NCBI GenBank assembly: GCA_004297305.1
Contig: SCTR01000002.1
Location: 143,440-207,439 of the forward strand
Direction of reading: 5' to 3'
Origin: Actinomycetota bacterium
GTDB lineage: Bacteria; Actinomycetota; Actinomycetes; S36-B12; FW305-bin1
Length of the DNA stretch: 64,000 nt
The position numbers and the translations under genes were made by a program. The notes beneath the pieces were generated by a model. That model was not told the origin of the DNA. It saw nothing but the letters and a program-made list of their open reading frames with translations, and made no database searches. How positions within the stretch are numbered: position 1 is the stretch's first letter; each line of letters opens with the position of its first letter. Below are positions 8,107 to 20,039 of this stretch, in pieces.

Positions 8107-8697
8107 GTGAGCCGAGCCGCTGCTGTCGATGCCGATCAGCGGCGCCGGCTCCTCGTGATCCTGGGTTCGGTCGTCGCGGGCGTGGTCGTCATCGATCAGG
8201 TGACGAAGGCGCTGGCCGTCGCCTACCTGCGCCCTCGTATCGAAGCCGGCGAAGGTCCGCTGGACCTCATCGGACCTATTCTCAAGCTCACCTATACGTT
8301 GAACTCCGGTGCCGCCTTCAGCATCGGGACCGGCTTCACGTGGATCTTCACCGCGATCGCCGTCGTCGTGGTCATCGTCATCGCCCGGACCGCGCGCCGG
8401 CTGGGCAGTCTGTGGTGGGCCATCGCCCTGGGGGGTCTGTTGGGCGGTGCCATCGGCAACCTGCTCGACCGCGCGTTCCGGTATCCCGGCCCGGGCCGCG
8501 GCTACGTCGTGGATTTCCTCGAACTGCCTCGGTGGCCGATCTTCAACGTCGCCGACATGGCCGTGGTGGGCTCGGCGATCCTCATGGTGATCCTGTCGCT
8601 GACCGGTGTGGAACTCGGCGGCCGACGGGCGGACGACGCGCCGCCGGACGCCGACGATGCCGATGCGCTGCCTCGGCCCCCGGCGACCGATGCCTGA
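8107..8697 (+). CDS. lspA: Lipoprotein signal peptidase (signal peptidase II)
   Basis: A 196-residue integral membrane aspartyl protease that cuts the signal peptide of prolipoproteins after lipid transfer by Lgt. Four hydrophobic segments are visible. Family motifs are present: [11 protein letters not shown] near the first helix, [18 protein letters not shown] with one catalytic Asp, and [10 protein letters not shown] with the second. The C-terminal 25 residues are Asp/Pro-rich and probably cytoplasmic. GTG 8107 is placed at the predicted leaderless start. The stop overlaps the next gene by 8 bases (ATGCCTGA), so LspA and the pseudouridine synthase are translationally linked, as in other actinobacteria. 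Confidence 0.95.
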   Translation: MSRAAAVDADQRRRLLVILGSVVAGVVVIDQVTKALAVAYLRPRIEAGEGPLDLIGPILKLTYTLNSGAAFSIGTGFTWIFTAIAVVVVIVIARTARRLGSLWWAIALGGLLGGAIGNLLDRAFRYPGPGRGYVVDFLELPRWPIFNVADMAVVGSAILMVILSLTGVELGGRRADDAPPDADDADALPRPPATDA

Positions 8698-9613
8698 GCA
8701 GCGCGCGCTCGCGGTTCCCGACGGGCTGGACGGCGAGCGGCTCGATGCCGCGCTGTCCCGGCTGTTCGGGCTCTCCCGTACCCGTGCCGCCGACCTCGTC
8801 GAGGCAGGACGGGTCAGGCTCGGCGGCCAGCAGTGTGCGAAGAGCACGCGGGTGCAGGCCGGCGACTGGCTGGAGGTCGAGCTGCCCGACCCCGCCGTCG
8901 CGGCAGCGCCGGTCAACGAACCGGTCCCGGGCATGCGGGTGGTGTACGACGACGACGACCTGGTGGTCGTCGACAAGCCCGTCGGAGTTGCGGCCCATCC
9001 CAGTCCGGGCTGGCACGGACCGACCGTCGTGGGTGGCTTGGCAGCGGCGGGGTTCCGGGTATCGACGTCGGGGGCCGCCGAGCGCCAGGGGATCGTGCAC
9101 CGGCTGGACGTGGGCACCAGCGGGCTGATGGTGGTGGCCAAGAGCGAAACCGCCTACAGCTCACTCAAACAGCAGTTTCGCGATCGGACGGTCGAGAAGA
9201 TCTACCACGCTCTGGTGCAGGGACACCCGGACCCGCTGCGCGGCACGGTCGACGCCCCCATCGACCGGCATCCGCGCGACGACTGGAAATGGGCCGTGGT
9301 CTCCGGAGGCAAGCCGTCTGTCACGCACTACGACACGCTGGAGGCTTTTCCCCACGCGAGCCTGCTGCAGGTCCGGCTGGAGACCGGTCGGACTCACCAG
9401 ATCCGGGTGCACATGGCGGCACTACGACACCCCTGCGCCGGCGACGTGATGTACGGCGCGGATCCGGTGCTCGCGGCTCGGCTGGGCCTCACCCGGCAGT
9501 GGCTGCACGCGACGCAACTGCAGTTCGAACACCCCAGCAGTGGGGCGCGGCTGAGCCTGTCCGCGCCGTACCCAGACGACCTCCGTATCGCCCTCGACCG
9601 CATCTCGTCCTGA
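8690..9613 (+). CDS. RluA-family 23S rRNA pseudouridine synthase (RluD-like)
   Basis: A 307-residue protein with an N-terminal S4 RNA-binding domain (about residues 5-70, including [20 protein letters not shown]) and a RluA-type catalytic domain. The catalytic aspartate lies in [18 protein letters not shown]. Downstream [11 protein letters not shown] is also a family signature. Members convert specific uridines of large-subunit rRNA to pseudouridine. RluD (positions 1911/1915/1917) is the likeliest assignment from domain layout and its place after lspA, but target sites cannot be read from sequence. ATG 8690 starts inside lspA; the longer frame from 8606 would run inside lspA and lacks homology. 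Confidence 0.9.
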   Translation: MPEQRALAVPDGLDGERLDAALSRLFGLSRTRAADLVEAGRVRLGGQQCAKSTRVQAGDWLEVELPDPAVAAAPVNEPVPGMRVVYDDDDLVVVDKPVGVAAHPSPGWHGPTVVGGLAAAGFRVSTSGAAERQGIVHRLDVGTSGLMVVAKSETAYSSLKQQFRDRTVEKIYHALVQGHPDPLRGTVDAPIDRHPRDDWKWAVVSGGKPSVTHYDTLEAFPHASLLQVRLETGRTHQIRVHMAALRHPCAGDVMYGADPVLAARLGLTRQWLHATQLQFEHPSSGARLSLSAPYPDDLRIALDRISS

Positions 9614-9727
9614 CGGAACACTTGAACGAGCAGACCCTGATCGACCCAACTCCGGGCCCCGCCGCCGACCGGCCAGGCGATCCGCACGGCGACGCGTCCG
9701 GACCGGATCGGCCACCAGGAGGCACTG

Positions 9728-10600
9728 ATGTCCAGCAGCACGGACGACGCCGCTGTGGCGGCCGCCGGGACCGTGAGGATCGGCTCGAGCGTGACGGTCA
9801 ACCGGCTCGGCTTCGGCGCGATGAATCTGACCGGGCCGGGCGTGTGGGGTCCTCCTGAGGACCGGCAGGCGGCTATCGATCTGGTGCGTCGCGCGGTCGA
9901 CCTCGGCGTGAACTTCATCGACACCGCGGACGCCTACGGCCCGTTCGTCAGCGAGGAGATCCTCTGCGAGGCGTTGCATCCGTACGGCGGCGTCCTCGTG
10001 GCGACCAAGGGTGGGCTGACCCGCCCGGGCCCGGGGCGCGCCCTTCCGGTCGGCCGGCCCGAGTACCTGCGGCAATGCGTGGAGATGTCGTTGCGGCGAC
10101 TGCGGGTGGAGCGGATCGAGCTCTACCAACTCCATCGGATCGATCCACTTGTGCCCGTCGCCGATCAGATCGGTGAGCTTGCGCAACTGCAGGCCGAGGG
10201 CAAGATCGGCCAGCTGGGCCTGTCGGCGGTCACGGTCGAGGAACTGCAGCACGTGCAGACCATGGCGGACATCGTGAGCGTGCAGAACCGCCACAACGTC
10301 GTCGACCGGGGCAGCCAGGCGCTGCTCGACCACTGCACCGCGACCGGCATCGCCTTCATCTCCTACTCGCCGATGGCGATCGGCCGCCTGGCCGAATCGG
10401 AGGGGCCGCTGCAAGCAACCGCGCTCCGGCTGGGTGTCACGCCGTCGCAGGTGGCGTTGGCGTGGCTGTTGCGGCAGTCGCCGGTCGTCGTGCCGATCCC
10501 CGGGACCAGATCGGTCACCCACCTCGAGGAGAACTGCCGGGCTGCGGCCATCGAGCTCGACGAGGAGGCCAACGCGGCGCTGAGCGCACTGGCCGGCTGA
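9728..10600 (+). CDS. Aldo/keto reductase
   Basis: A 290-residue TIM-barrel oxidoreductase. The catalytic tetrad is visible: Asp in FIDTADAYG, Tyr in the same motif, Lys in VLVATKGGL and His in YQLHRIDP. Near the C terminus, VVVPIPGTRSVTHLEEN is the NADP(H)-binding signature. Members reduce aldehydes or ketones with NADPH; substrate unknown. AGGAGG at 9717-9722 is a strong ribosome site 5 bases from ATG 9728. The gene stands alone between the pseudouridine synthase (113-base gap) and dnaE (244-base gap), so context does not suggest a pathway. Confidence 0.92.
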   Translation: MSSSTDDAAVAAAGTVRIGSSVTVNRLGFGAMNLTGPGVWGPPEDRQAAIDLVRRAVDLGVNFIDTADAYGPFVSEEILCEALHPYGGVLVATKGGLTRPGPGRALPVGRPEYLRQCVEMSLRRLRVERIELYQLHRIDPLVPVADQIGELAQLQAEGKIGQLGLSAVTVEELQHVQTMADIVSVQNRHNVVDRGSQALLDHCTATGIAFISYSPMAIGRLAESEGPLQATALRLGVTPSQVALAWLLRQSPVVVPIPGTRSVTHLEENCRAAAIELDEEANAALSALAG

Positions 10601-10844
10601 GCGGCGGTTCGCCCGGCTCGGCCGGCCCCGGGCGTTGCGTGGGCGGGACCGCGGCGACCCTCTCGGCTCGGCCGGGCAGCCGTCGAGAGTCTTCCGGTTC
10701 CTGTCGGTGCTGGCGACTAGGCTCGCCACGGCCCCGGACGTCGTCCTTCCCCGGCGGACGGGTCGCGGCGCCGTGAGGTGCCGGCGACGGTGATGGTGAT
10801 GTGGTGCGGGCCCGGCTGCGGTCGGGCGGGAGGGAGTCGGTGCA

Positions 10845-14390
<3,546 letters not shown>

Positions 14391-14399
14391 GCGCGTTCC

Positions 14400-15023
14400 G
14401 TGGCTGCTGAGCCGGACCCCGCAGCGACTCACCCGCCCGGAGCGGACGACGACCGGCCGCCGGAGGGCGACGCCGCCATAGCCGGTGGCGAGACCGTCGA
14501 CGTACGGCCCCGAGAGGTGATCGTCGATCGCGCCGACCTGCGCGGCGGCGCCCTGACCGTACTCGGTTGCCTGCTGCTGGGTGTCGTTGTGGCGTTGCTG
14601 TGGTGGTGGCGCGCGCCGCGAGAGATGGTCGTCGTCGTGTCCGGCGGCGCCGATCCGGTCGATGCGCAGCCCGGTGCCTTCTTCGCCGCCGACCTGTGGT
14701 TCCTCGGCATCGGAGCGGCGGCCGGTGTGCTGGTCGGCGTCATCGGCCTCCGGCTGGCCGGGACCGCACGGATCGGCCTGCTGGTCGGTGGAGCGATCGG
14801 CGGCGTCGTCGGTTCGATCCTGGCCACGTGGCTGGGCGAGCGTTGGGGCGCAGTCGATCTCGCCGGTCTGGGGCAGGGGACCGTGCTCGACGCGGGACTA
14901 CGGGTACGGGCCACCGGGGTACTGCTGGCGTGGCCGATCGTCACGGTCGCCTTCGTCGGTCTGGTCACCCTGGCCGAGTGGTTCGTCGACCGCCAAGTTC
15001 CGGATCCTCTAGGAACGACATGA
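14400..15023 (+). CDS. Hypothetical membrane protein (DUF2567-like)
   Basis: A 207-residue protein that starts 9 bases after the dnaE stop, so it is probably cotranscribed. The first 45 residues are Pro/Asp-rich and cytoplasmic. Four hydrophobic segments follow: LTVLGCLLLGVVVALLWWW, LWFLGIGAAAGVLVGVIGL, GLLVGGAIGGVVGSILATWL and a last one near 175-195. Between the first two is a short outside loop with VVVSGGADPVDAQPG. The overall pattern recalls DUF2567 proteins found beside dnaE in actinobacteria; this is from memory and not tested. Function unknown. It ends just before the lower-GC cassette, which lies on the other strand. Confidence 0.75.
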   Translation: MAAEPDPAATHPPGADDDRPPEGDAAIAGGETVDVRPREVIVDRADLRGGALTVLGCLLLGVVVALLWWWRAPREMVVVVSGGADPVDAQPGAFFAADLWFLGIGAAAGVLVGVIGLRLAGTARIGLLVGGAIGGVVGSILATWLGERWGAVDLAGLGQGTVLDAGLRVRATGVLLAWPIVTVAFVGLVTLAEWFVDRQVPDPLGTT

Positions 15024-15061
15024 CTTGATTCAGGTCGGTCGCTTGACTCGCAGCGTCTTCC

Positions 15062-15784
15062 TCAGTCGACGGCCATGGTCGGCGCCGACTGGCGTTCGGC
15101 TTCGACGGCGGTCCACATGGCGACATCGAGCAGTCGCAAGGCGGATACCTCGGCCAGGAGTCGGGAGGCTGTCGTGTTTGCGTTGCGCAGGGCATCGGCA
15201 CGCAATTGCTCGAGTGCGTCGAGAGTGCCCTCGGTCTGGAGCCAGGCGCGGAGGTAGTGCCAGAAGGATCCGGCGACTCGAGCATCGGTATGGACGGGTC
15301 TTGCTGCGACGTCTGCGGCCAGGTGCAGCATGACGTACGAGTCCTGAATCGGTACCAGACTGGAACGCTTGTGGGCAAGCAGCTTGCTCGCAGTCGTGGG
15401 CCCGACACCAGGGAGGCCAACGAGCAGGTCCCATAGGCGCCACAGAGGCGAGTCACGACCGAGGGTCACGTCGGGGGCGTCAGATAGGGGGACGTTGGTC
15501 GGTACGTCTCTCAGCAACGACCTGATTTCGTGCTCTCGTGTTATCAGGATCTCGATGGCGGCGCGAGGAGGCACCGTAACGCTAAGCATGCTGGTGGCGA
15601 CGATGTCCTCGCAGAGCAGTCTGTCAGGATCGAGGGTGCCCGTGTCGCGTCCGACAACCTCGAACATTCTGCCCGTGTAGGTGGCGAAGTACTGTCCGAC
15701 GAGGCTGAATGTACGGTCATAGATTGGTGATCCTGGCCGTACGACGGCGTCTAAGAAGTCCCATCCGCTGGCCTTGCTCGCCAT
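15062..15784 (-). CDS. Helix-hairpin-helix-like protein A of cassette (DUF6308-like)
   Basis: A 240-residue cytoplasmic protein, last gene of the three-gene reverse cassette. The strongest signal is GLPGVGPTTASKLL followed by VPIQDSYV, which reads like the helix-hairpin-helix and catalytic-Asp region of HhH-GPD DNA glycosylases; the position of the EndoIII Schiff-base lysine is Thr here. It is homologous to the first cassette gene (16914-17549), matching at LLRDVPTNVPLSDA, DLLVGLPGVGP, KRSSLVPIQD and the ending LRLLDVAMWTAV. The family resembles Pfam DUF6308 from memory. ATG 15784 is chosen over ATG 15820, which overlaps the ATPase stop as ATGA, because AGAGGAGGA lies 7 bases upstream. Base composition is visibly lower in GC than the flanks. 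Function unknown. Confidence 0.8.
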   Translation of the reverse strand: MASKASGWDFLDAVVRPGSPIYDRTFSLVGQYFATYTGRMFEVVGRDTGTLDPDRLLCEDIVATSMLSVTVPPRAAIEILITREHEIRSLLRDVPTNVPLSDAPDVTLGRDSPLWRLWDLLVGLPGVGPTTASKLLAHKRSSLVPIQDSYVMLHLAADVAARPVHTDARVAGSFWHYLRAWLQTEGTLDALEQLRADALRNANTTASRLLAEVSALRLLDVAMWTAVEAERQSAPTMAVD

Positions 15785-15816
15785 GTCGTCCTCCTCTGGC
15801 GTTTCCAGGTTGACAT

Positions 15817-16911
15817 TCATAGGTAGTTTCCATGCGTCATCTGCGAGGTGGGCTTACTTACAAGTCGAGTAACAGCGCCGCTACGCTCGAACAACTCGGC
15901 GAGCGTCAGACCTCCTGCCGGAATCGCTGCCGTGGAGTTACCTAACCATCTCTGTGCCTCAACCTCGCTCAGAGCCTCGAACTCAAGATGCCCGAGATTT
16001 CGCCCGGGCCGCAGAAGCGCCGGATCGATACGTGACACCGGAGCATTGCTGGTCATAAGGATGAGTACCCGCTCGCCTTGGCCGAGCACGCCGTCGGCGA
16101 CGTTCAACAGGCGGCTCATTCCAGCACCGGTGGCCTTTCGGTTGCTGGATGCGATGAAGTCGTCAGCGTCCTCGCAGACTATCGCGCGCCACGGTCGCGC
16201 GGCTGGCTCTTGCGTATCGGCGCTTTGGTAGTTGCCTCTTTGTGCCTCGTTGAGAAGGTCGAGGAGGTAGGACGGCTCAGCGAAGAGTCGTTCTGGGTCG
16301 ATGATCACGTGGAATTGACACCATGATGCCCATTCGCGCATGAGCGCTCGTAAGGCTGTTGTTTTTCCGGTGCCCGGCGGGCCCGTCCAGATAAGCAGCT
16401 GACCCTGTCCGACTTTTCCGTCCAGTGCGACCAGCTGACTGAGCGCTGAACTGACCGCTGCCGCGTAATTCATCTCGATCTCCGCCCAGGCCGGTGTGGA
16501 CAACCGCTTGACCTGTACTCGAGGATAACCGCGCGAAAGAGTCCAGAAGGTGACATCCACAACGCCGGGCAGGCGCGGTGCCTTAGCCAGTCGTTCGATA
16601 CTTGTCAAGGCGGTTTCGACCAGGGCCCGTGTGGGTGCCGCCACGGTGACCTGTGCCGACGTCCTTGTCGCGCTAATATAGATCGTTGATTCGCCAGACT
16701 GTGCGACGGCTGTCGAGTATCCGACGGTGGAGAATTCGTGAATGACAGATCCGGCTAGTTCTGCGAGATCCGCTGCATCGACCTGCCCGGGGATTTGTAG
16801 AGAGCGGAGCACCGGCAGGTGTCCGGCAACGGCCCGGAAGACCCACGCGCTTATATTGGTCAACTCCGAGGCGGGATTGGCTGCCTGGTAGTCGAGTGAG
16901 GTCAGGTCCAT
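15817..16911 (-). CDS. AAA+ ATPase of cassette (DUF5925-like N terminus)
   Basis: A 364-residue protein from ATG 16911; an alternative ATG at 16941 would add 10 residues and overlap the preceding gene. Residues 1 to about 160 match no domain I recognise. The C-terminal half is an AAA+ core: Walker A GPPGTGKTT, Walker B AIVCEDADDF (Glu-Asp in place of the usual Asp-Glu), sensor 1 LMTSNAP, and an arginine-finger region IDPALLRPGR. The arrangement recalls actinobacterial DUF5925 ATPases, unverified. Its start lies 2 bases after the stop of the first cassette gene and it ends just before the third, so the three form one operon. A stretch such as 16681-16740 has 34 of 60 G/C, well below the flanks. 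The partner choice suggests remodelling of a protein-DNA complex; that is inference. Confidence 0.85.
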   Translation of the reverse strand: MDLTSLDYQAANPASELTNISAWVFRAVAGHLPVLRSLQIPGQVDAADLAELAGSVIHEFSTVGYSTAVAQSGESTIYISATRTSAQVTVAAPTRALVETALTSIERLAKAPRLPGVVDVTFWTLSRGYPRVQVKRLSTPAWAEIEMNYAAAVSSALSQLVALDGKVGQGQLLIWTGPPGTGKTTALRALMREWASWCQFHVIIDPERLFAEPSYLLDLLNEAQRGNYQSADTQEPAARPWRAIVCEDADDFIASSNRKATGAGMSRLLNVADGVLGQGERVLILMTSNAPVSRIDPALLRPGRNLGHLEFEALSEVEAQRWLGNSTAAIPAGGLTLAELFERSGAVTRLVSKPTSQMTHGNYL

Positions 16912-16913
16912 GA

Positions 16914-17549
16914 TCACCGCCGGCCCACCGTCGACATCCAAACAGCTATATCGAAGATCCGTAGTTGAGAGGGCACGAAGCCGCCGTCAGTTTCAGCGAT
17001 GATTTGTTGTTGGAAACCGGTCAGTGCGCGGACATTTGCAGGGATCTGTAGGTCTGCGCGCATGGCGAACAACAGGTCAGGAAGGCGACCGGCGGCCCGC
17101 CGACCTGTGGCACCTGCGTACAGGTCCGAGGTCGCTCTGTCGTATGGAGGAATGAGGCGAGGACGGGCTCGATGCACGATCTTTGCCAGAAGCGTCGGCT
17201 CAAGATCGGTCCCAAGGAGCAGGTCGGATACATCTGTCAGTTGCTTGTTGGACGCGTCGCGAAGCGAGGTACTCGTCGGTATGGCGGCGAGGCGGGCCTC
17301 AACCAGATCGCGACATCGATCAAAATGCTCGAGATCGCGCCGCGTGAGTCGCGCCCCAAGGCTGCTCGCCGCCAGGAGGTCGTCGTCATCGACCCGTCCG
17401 TCCGACCGACGGCGGGAGGCGTCATACGTGCGGAACGCCCAAGTCTCCCGCGGCTCGGTTAGGCCCAGGTAGCGACGGACAAGCTGGCCTGCGTCTGGCA
17501 GCCCCGTGTTGGCCGCGCTCAACCCAGCGTCCCACAAAACGTTTTGCAT
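16914..17549 (-). CDS. Cassette protein B, paralogue of protein A (DUF6308-like)
   Basis: A 211-residue protein, first gene of the cassette. It shares with protein A the order of motifs LAAIPTSTSLRDA, VSDLLLGTDLEPTLLAKI, RPRLIPPYDRAT and QLRIFDIAVWM. The canonical hairpin LPGVG has decayed to TDLEP, but the following Asp (PPYD) remains. ATG 17549 (MQNVLWDAGL) is chosen over the longer frame from 17615 because AGAGGAGGA lies just upstream, the same ribosome site used by protein A. The AAA+ gene follows after 2 bases. A and B look like diverged duplicates, perhaps a heteromer acting with the ATPase. No known function. Confidence 0.8.
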   Translation of the reverse strand: MQNVLWDAGLSAANTGLPDAGQLVRRYLGLTEPRETWAFRTYDASRRRSDGRVDDDDLLAASSLGARLTRRDLEHFDRCRDLVEARLAAIPTSTSLRDASNKQLTDVSDLLLGTDLEPTLLAKIVHRARPRLIPPYDRATSDLYAGATGRRAAGRLPDLLFAMRADLQIPANVRALTGFQQQIIAETDGGFVPSQLRIFDIAVWMSTVGRR

Positions 17550-17945
17550 GCTGCTTCCTCCTCTGGAGCGATCAGCGAGAGCAGAACCATAGCCCACGCG
17601 ACCGACAGGCGACACGGCCTCTGGTAGGCGGGTTGATCATGGCGGTCGACGGACTCAATCTGCCGGTAGCTCTTGAGGTGCTAGGTGTGAGTGAAATGCG
17701 CGACACGAGTCGAACAGTTTCCTCCCGTGGCGCGTGCTGTTCCGGTGAGCTCTTCTGGGGTTGCGCGCTCTGTTGCCGTCACCGGACCGTAGCGGCGCCA
17801 GTCGCCACCGACCACTGATCCAACGTCGGCGCATCCGCAACACCGGGGGTTTGTCGGCCCCAGTTTGGGGAACGTCGGTCGTCGGTTCCGAAACGCCGAT
17901 ACGCCGGGACGCCGGTGCGTCCCAAAGCGGTTGCGGTGGCGGGGG
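17550..17945. other. Gene-free stretch upstream of the cassette
   Basis: This 396-base region separates the cassette from the LON-domain gene. Short frames in it have no homology I recognise and no good ribosome sites. It probably holds the cassette promoter. I saw no inverted-repeat ends, tRNA or integrase that would mark it as an insertion boundary. Confidence 0.5.
17586..17614 (-). promoter_or_regulatory. Possible promoter of the three-gene cassette
   Basis: On the reverse strand TATGGT (17591-17586) is a fair -10; 17 bases further upstream TGTCGC (17614-17609) is a weak -35. The start codon at 17549 lies about 30 bases downstream of the predicted start. Confidence 0.3.
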
Positions 17946-18629
17946 TCAGTTCAGGGTGATCGGGGCGCGAGCGAGTTCCGGCGCCGGGAGCGACCGCACC
18001 GCGGCGATCAGGCCGGTCTCGCGGCGCAGCAGCCGCAACTCGGCACGCAGCCGGGCACTGGTGTCGGGACATTCCAGGAGTGCCTGGCGCTCGGTCAGAT
18101 CCAGCACCATGGCCGCGCCGACCAGGTACGACACCAGCGTCGGCTCGGCCGGCAGGCCGGGCCCCTCGTCCTGCTCGCCGGTGTCACCGGCGCCCAGCAC
18201 CGCGGCGCGGTAGTCGGAGAATCGCTGCGAGACCCAGGCGGCCAGCTCGTCGGCGCGGTCCCCGTCGGTCTCGTCGAGGAAACTCACGGTTCCCTGCAGG
18301 TACGGCCGGCCACTCTCGACGCTGTGCAGCCGGAATCGGGGACCGCCGTGGGCCATCAGGTCGAACCGGCCATCGGCATGCGGGTCCACGCGGTCGACCA
18401 CGGCGACCGTGCCTACCTCGTACAGCGCCTTCGCCCCGTCCGGGCCGACCTCGCGACCCTCCCGGATCGCCACGACCCCGAACCGCTGCTGATCCTCCGG
18501 GCGGGCGAGCAGGTCGGCGACCAGCGTCCGGTACCGGGGTTCGAAGATGTGCAGCGGCAGGACCAGCCCAGGCACGAGCACGGTCCGCAGTGGGAACAGC
18601 GGAAGGACGACCTGCTCGTCGGGCGCCAC
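17946..18629 (-). CDS. LON substrate-binding domain protein
   Basis: A 227-residue stand-alone LON-N domain protein without the ATPase or protease of Lon. VVLPLFPLRTVLVPG at residues 6-20, LPLHIFEPRYR near 22-32 and FGVVAIREGREVG are typical. Such proteins are thought to bind unfolded or peptide substrates; their task in bacteria is unknown. GTG 18629 is the only start that places the LON motif at the N terminus; the long frame through 19988 is antisense to hisD. The minus strand has TACGCT (18641-18636) 6 bases before the GTG and no ribosome site, so the mRNA may be leaderless. It is divergent from hisD across 84 bases, a neighbour pair common in actinobacteria. Confidence 0.85.
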   Translation of the reverse strand: MAPDEQVVLPLFPLRTVLVPGLVLPLHIFEPRYRTLVADLLARPEDQQRFGVVAIREGREVGPDGAKALYEVGTVAVVDRVDPHADGRFDLMAHGGPRFRLHSVESGRPYLQGTVSFLDETDGDRADELAAWVSQRFSDYRAAVLGAGDTGEQDEGPGLPAEPTLVSYLVGAAMVLDLTERQALLECPDTSARLRAELRLLRRETGLIAAVRSLPAPELARAPITLN

Positions 18630-18635
18630 CGCCTC

Positions 18636-18641
18636 AGCGTA
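18636..18641 (-). promoter_or_regulatory. -10 element giving a leaderless LON-domain transcript
   Basis: TACGCT on the reverse strand ends 6 bases before GTG 18629. It lies back to back with the hisD element at 18702-18707. Confidence 0.4.
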
Positions 18642-18701
18642 GGGCGCCGCGCGGGCGGCCGGGCGCCCGAAGCGCGACCGCAGAGGGCTGCCGTGCCGCC
18701 G

Positions 18702-18713
18702 TAGGATCGCGGC
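18702..18713 (+). promoter_or_regulatory. -10 element giving a leaderless hisD transcript
   Basis: TAGGAT at 18702-18707 ends 6 bases before GTG 18714. There is no Shine-Dalgarno and no obvious -35. Confidence 0.45.
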
Positions 18714-20039
18714 GTGATCCGCCGCCTCGACCTGCGTGGCTCGACCGTCGACGCGCGCACCGTCCTGCCGCGATCCGCCCTGGACGTCGAGGCGGCGCTG
18801 CAGCAGGTGCGCCCCATCGTCGACGACGTCGCCGCGCGTGGCGAAGCCGCGGTGCTGGACTGGTCCGAACGGCTCGACGGTGTCCGGCCGCCGCAGCTGC
18901 GGGTCCCCGCCGCGGCGATCTCCGCCGCCGTCGACGGCCTCGACCCGGCGTTGTACGACGCGCTGACCGAGGCGATCCGGCGGGTCCGGCTGGTCAGTGA
19001 GGACCAGCGCCGTACCGAGACCACGACGACCGTGGTCGCCGGTGGCACGGTGACCGAACGCTGGTTGCCGGTGTCCCGGGTCGGTCTGTATGTCCCGGGC
19101 GGGCGGGCGGTCTACCCCAGCAGCGTGATCATGAACGTGGTGCCGGCGCAGATCGCGGGCGTCGGATCGCTCGCGGTCGCCAGCCCGCCGCAACGTGACT
19201 ACGGCGGACTGCCGCACCCGACGATCCTCGCCGCCTGCGGCCTGCTCGGGATCGACGAGGTGTACGCCGTCGGCGGGGCGCAGGCGGTAGCCATGTTCGC
19301 GTACGGCGTGGAACTCGGCGACGGTCCGGCCTGCGAGCCGGTCGCGATGGTCACCGGCCCCGGCAACATCTGGGTCACCGCCGCCAAGCGATTGCTCAAG
19401 GGACGCATCGGGATCGACTCCGAGGCGGGGCCCACCGAGATCGTGATCCTCGCCGACGACAGTGCACGGCCGGATTTCGTTGCCGCGGACCTGATCAGCC
19501 AGGCCGAGCACGACGTCGTGGCGGCCTCGATCCTGGTGACCGATTCGGTCGAGCTGGCCGACGCGGTCGCCGCCGAACTCGCCGTCCAGGTGCCGGCCAC
19601 CAAGCACGCCGAGCGGATCGCTACGGCGTTGGCCGGACCGCAGAGCGGCATCGTGCTGGTGGACGACCTGGCCGCCGGGCTGGCGGTCGTCGACGCTTAC
19701 GCCGCAGAGCATCTCGAGGTGCACACCCGCGACGCCCGGCAGGTCGCGCTGCAGGTGCGCAACGCCGGGGCGATCTTCGTCGGGCCCTGGTCCCCGGTTT
19801 CCCTCGGCGACTACGCCGCCGGTTCCAATCACGTGCTGCCCACCGGGGGTTGCGCCTGTCACTCCTCGGGACTGTCGGTGCAGACGTTCCTGCGCGGCAT
19901 CCACGTCGTCGACTACGACGTCGCGGCGCTGCGCGATATCGCCGCGACGGTGATCACCTTGGCGCAGGCCGAGGATCTGCCCGGCCACGGCGCCGCGGTC
20001 AGCGTGCGGCTGACCGACCGTCCCGACGGTGCTCGGTGA
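18714..20039 (+). CDS. hisD: Histidinol dehydrogenase
   Basis: A 441-residue zinc enzyme that oxidises histidinol to histidine in two NAD-dependent steps, the end of histidine synthesis. Motifs include [59 protein letters not shown] and [14 protein letters not shown]. Length is normal. It is the first gene of the operon hisD-hisC-hisB-small peptide-hisH-hisA-hisF. The stop overlaps hisC by GTGA, so HisC translation is probably coupled. The start GTG coincides with the predicted leaderless start of transcription. Confidence 0.97.
   Translation: MIRRLDLRGSTVDARTVLPRSALDVEAALQQVRPIVDDVAARGEAAVLDWSERLDGVRPPQLRVPAAAISAAVDGLDPALYDALTEAIRRVRLVSEDQRRTETTTTVVAGGTVTERWLPVSRVGLYVPGGRAVYPSSVIMNVVPAQIAGVGSLAVASPPQRDYGGLPHPTILAACGLLGIDEVYAVGGAQAVAMFAYGVELGDGPACEPVAMVTGPGNIWVTAAKRLLKGRIGIDSEAGPTEIVILADDSARPDFVAADLISQAEHDVVAASILVTDSVELADAVAAELAVQVPATKHAERIATALAGPQSGIVLVDDLAAGLAVVDAYAAEHLEVHTRDARQVALQVRNAGAIFVGPWSPVSLGDYAAGSNHVLPTGGCACHSSGLSVQTFLRGIHVVDYDVAALRDIAATVITLAQAEDLPGHGAAVSVRLTDRPDGAR

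Noticed and set aside
14965-15456. Second reverse frame over cassette gene A
   Set aside because: Overlaps gene A in another frame with no motif; gene A has the ribosome site and the paralogue.
15024-17660. Attachment-site repeats flanking the cassette
   Set aside because: Only GTCGACGG (8 bases) is shared by both sides, which is expected by chance at this GC; no tRNA or integrase is present.
17633-17818. 61-codon plus-strand frame upstream of the cassette
   Set aside because: No ribosome site, Cys-rich odd composition, no homologue recognised.
17946-19988. 680-codon reverse frame including the LON-domain protein
   Set aside because: Only the part up to 18629 shows protein homology; the rest is antisense to hisD.
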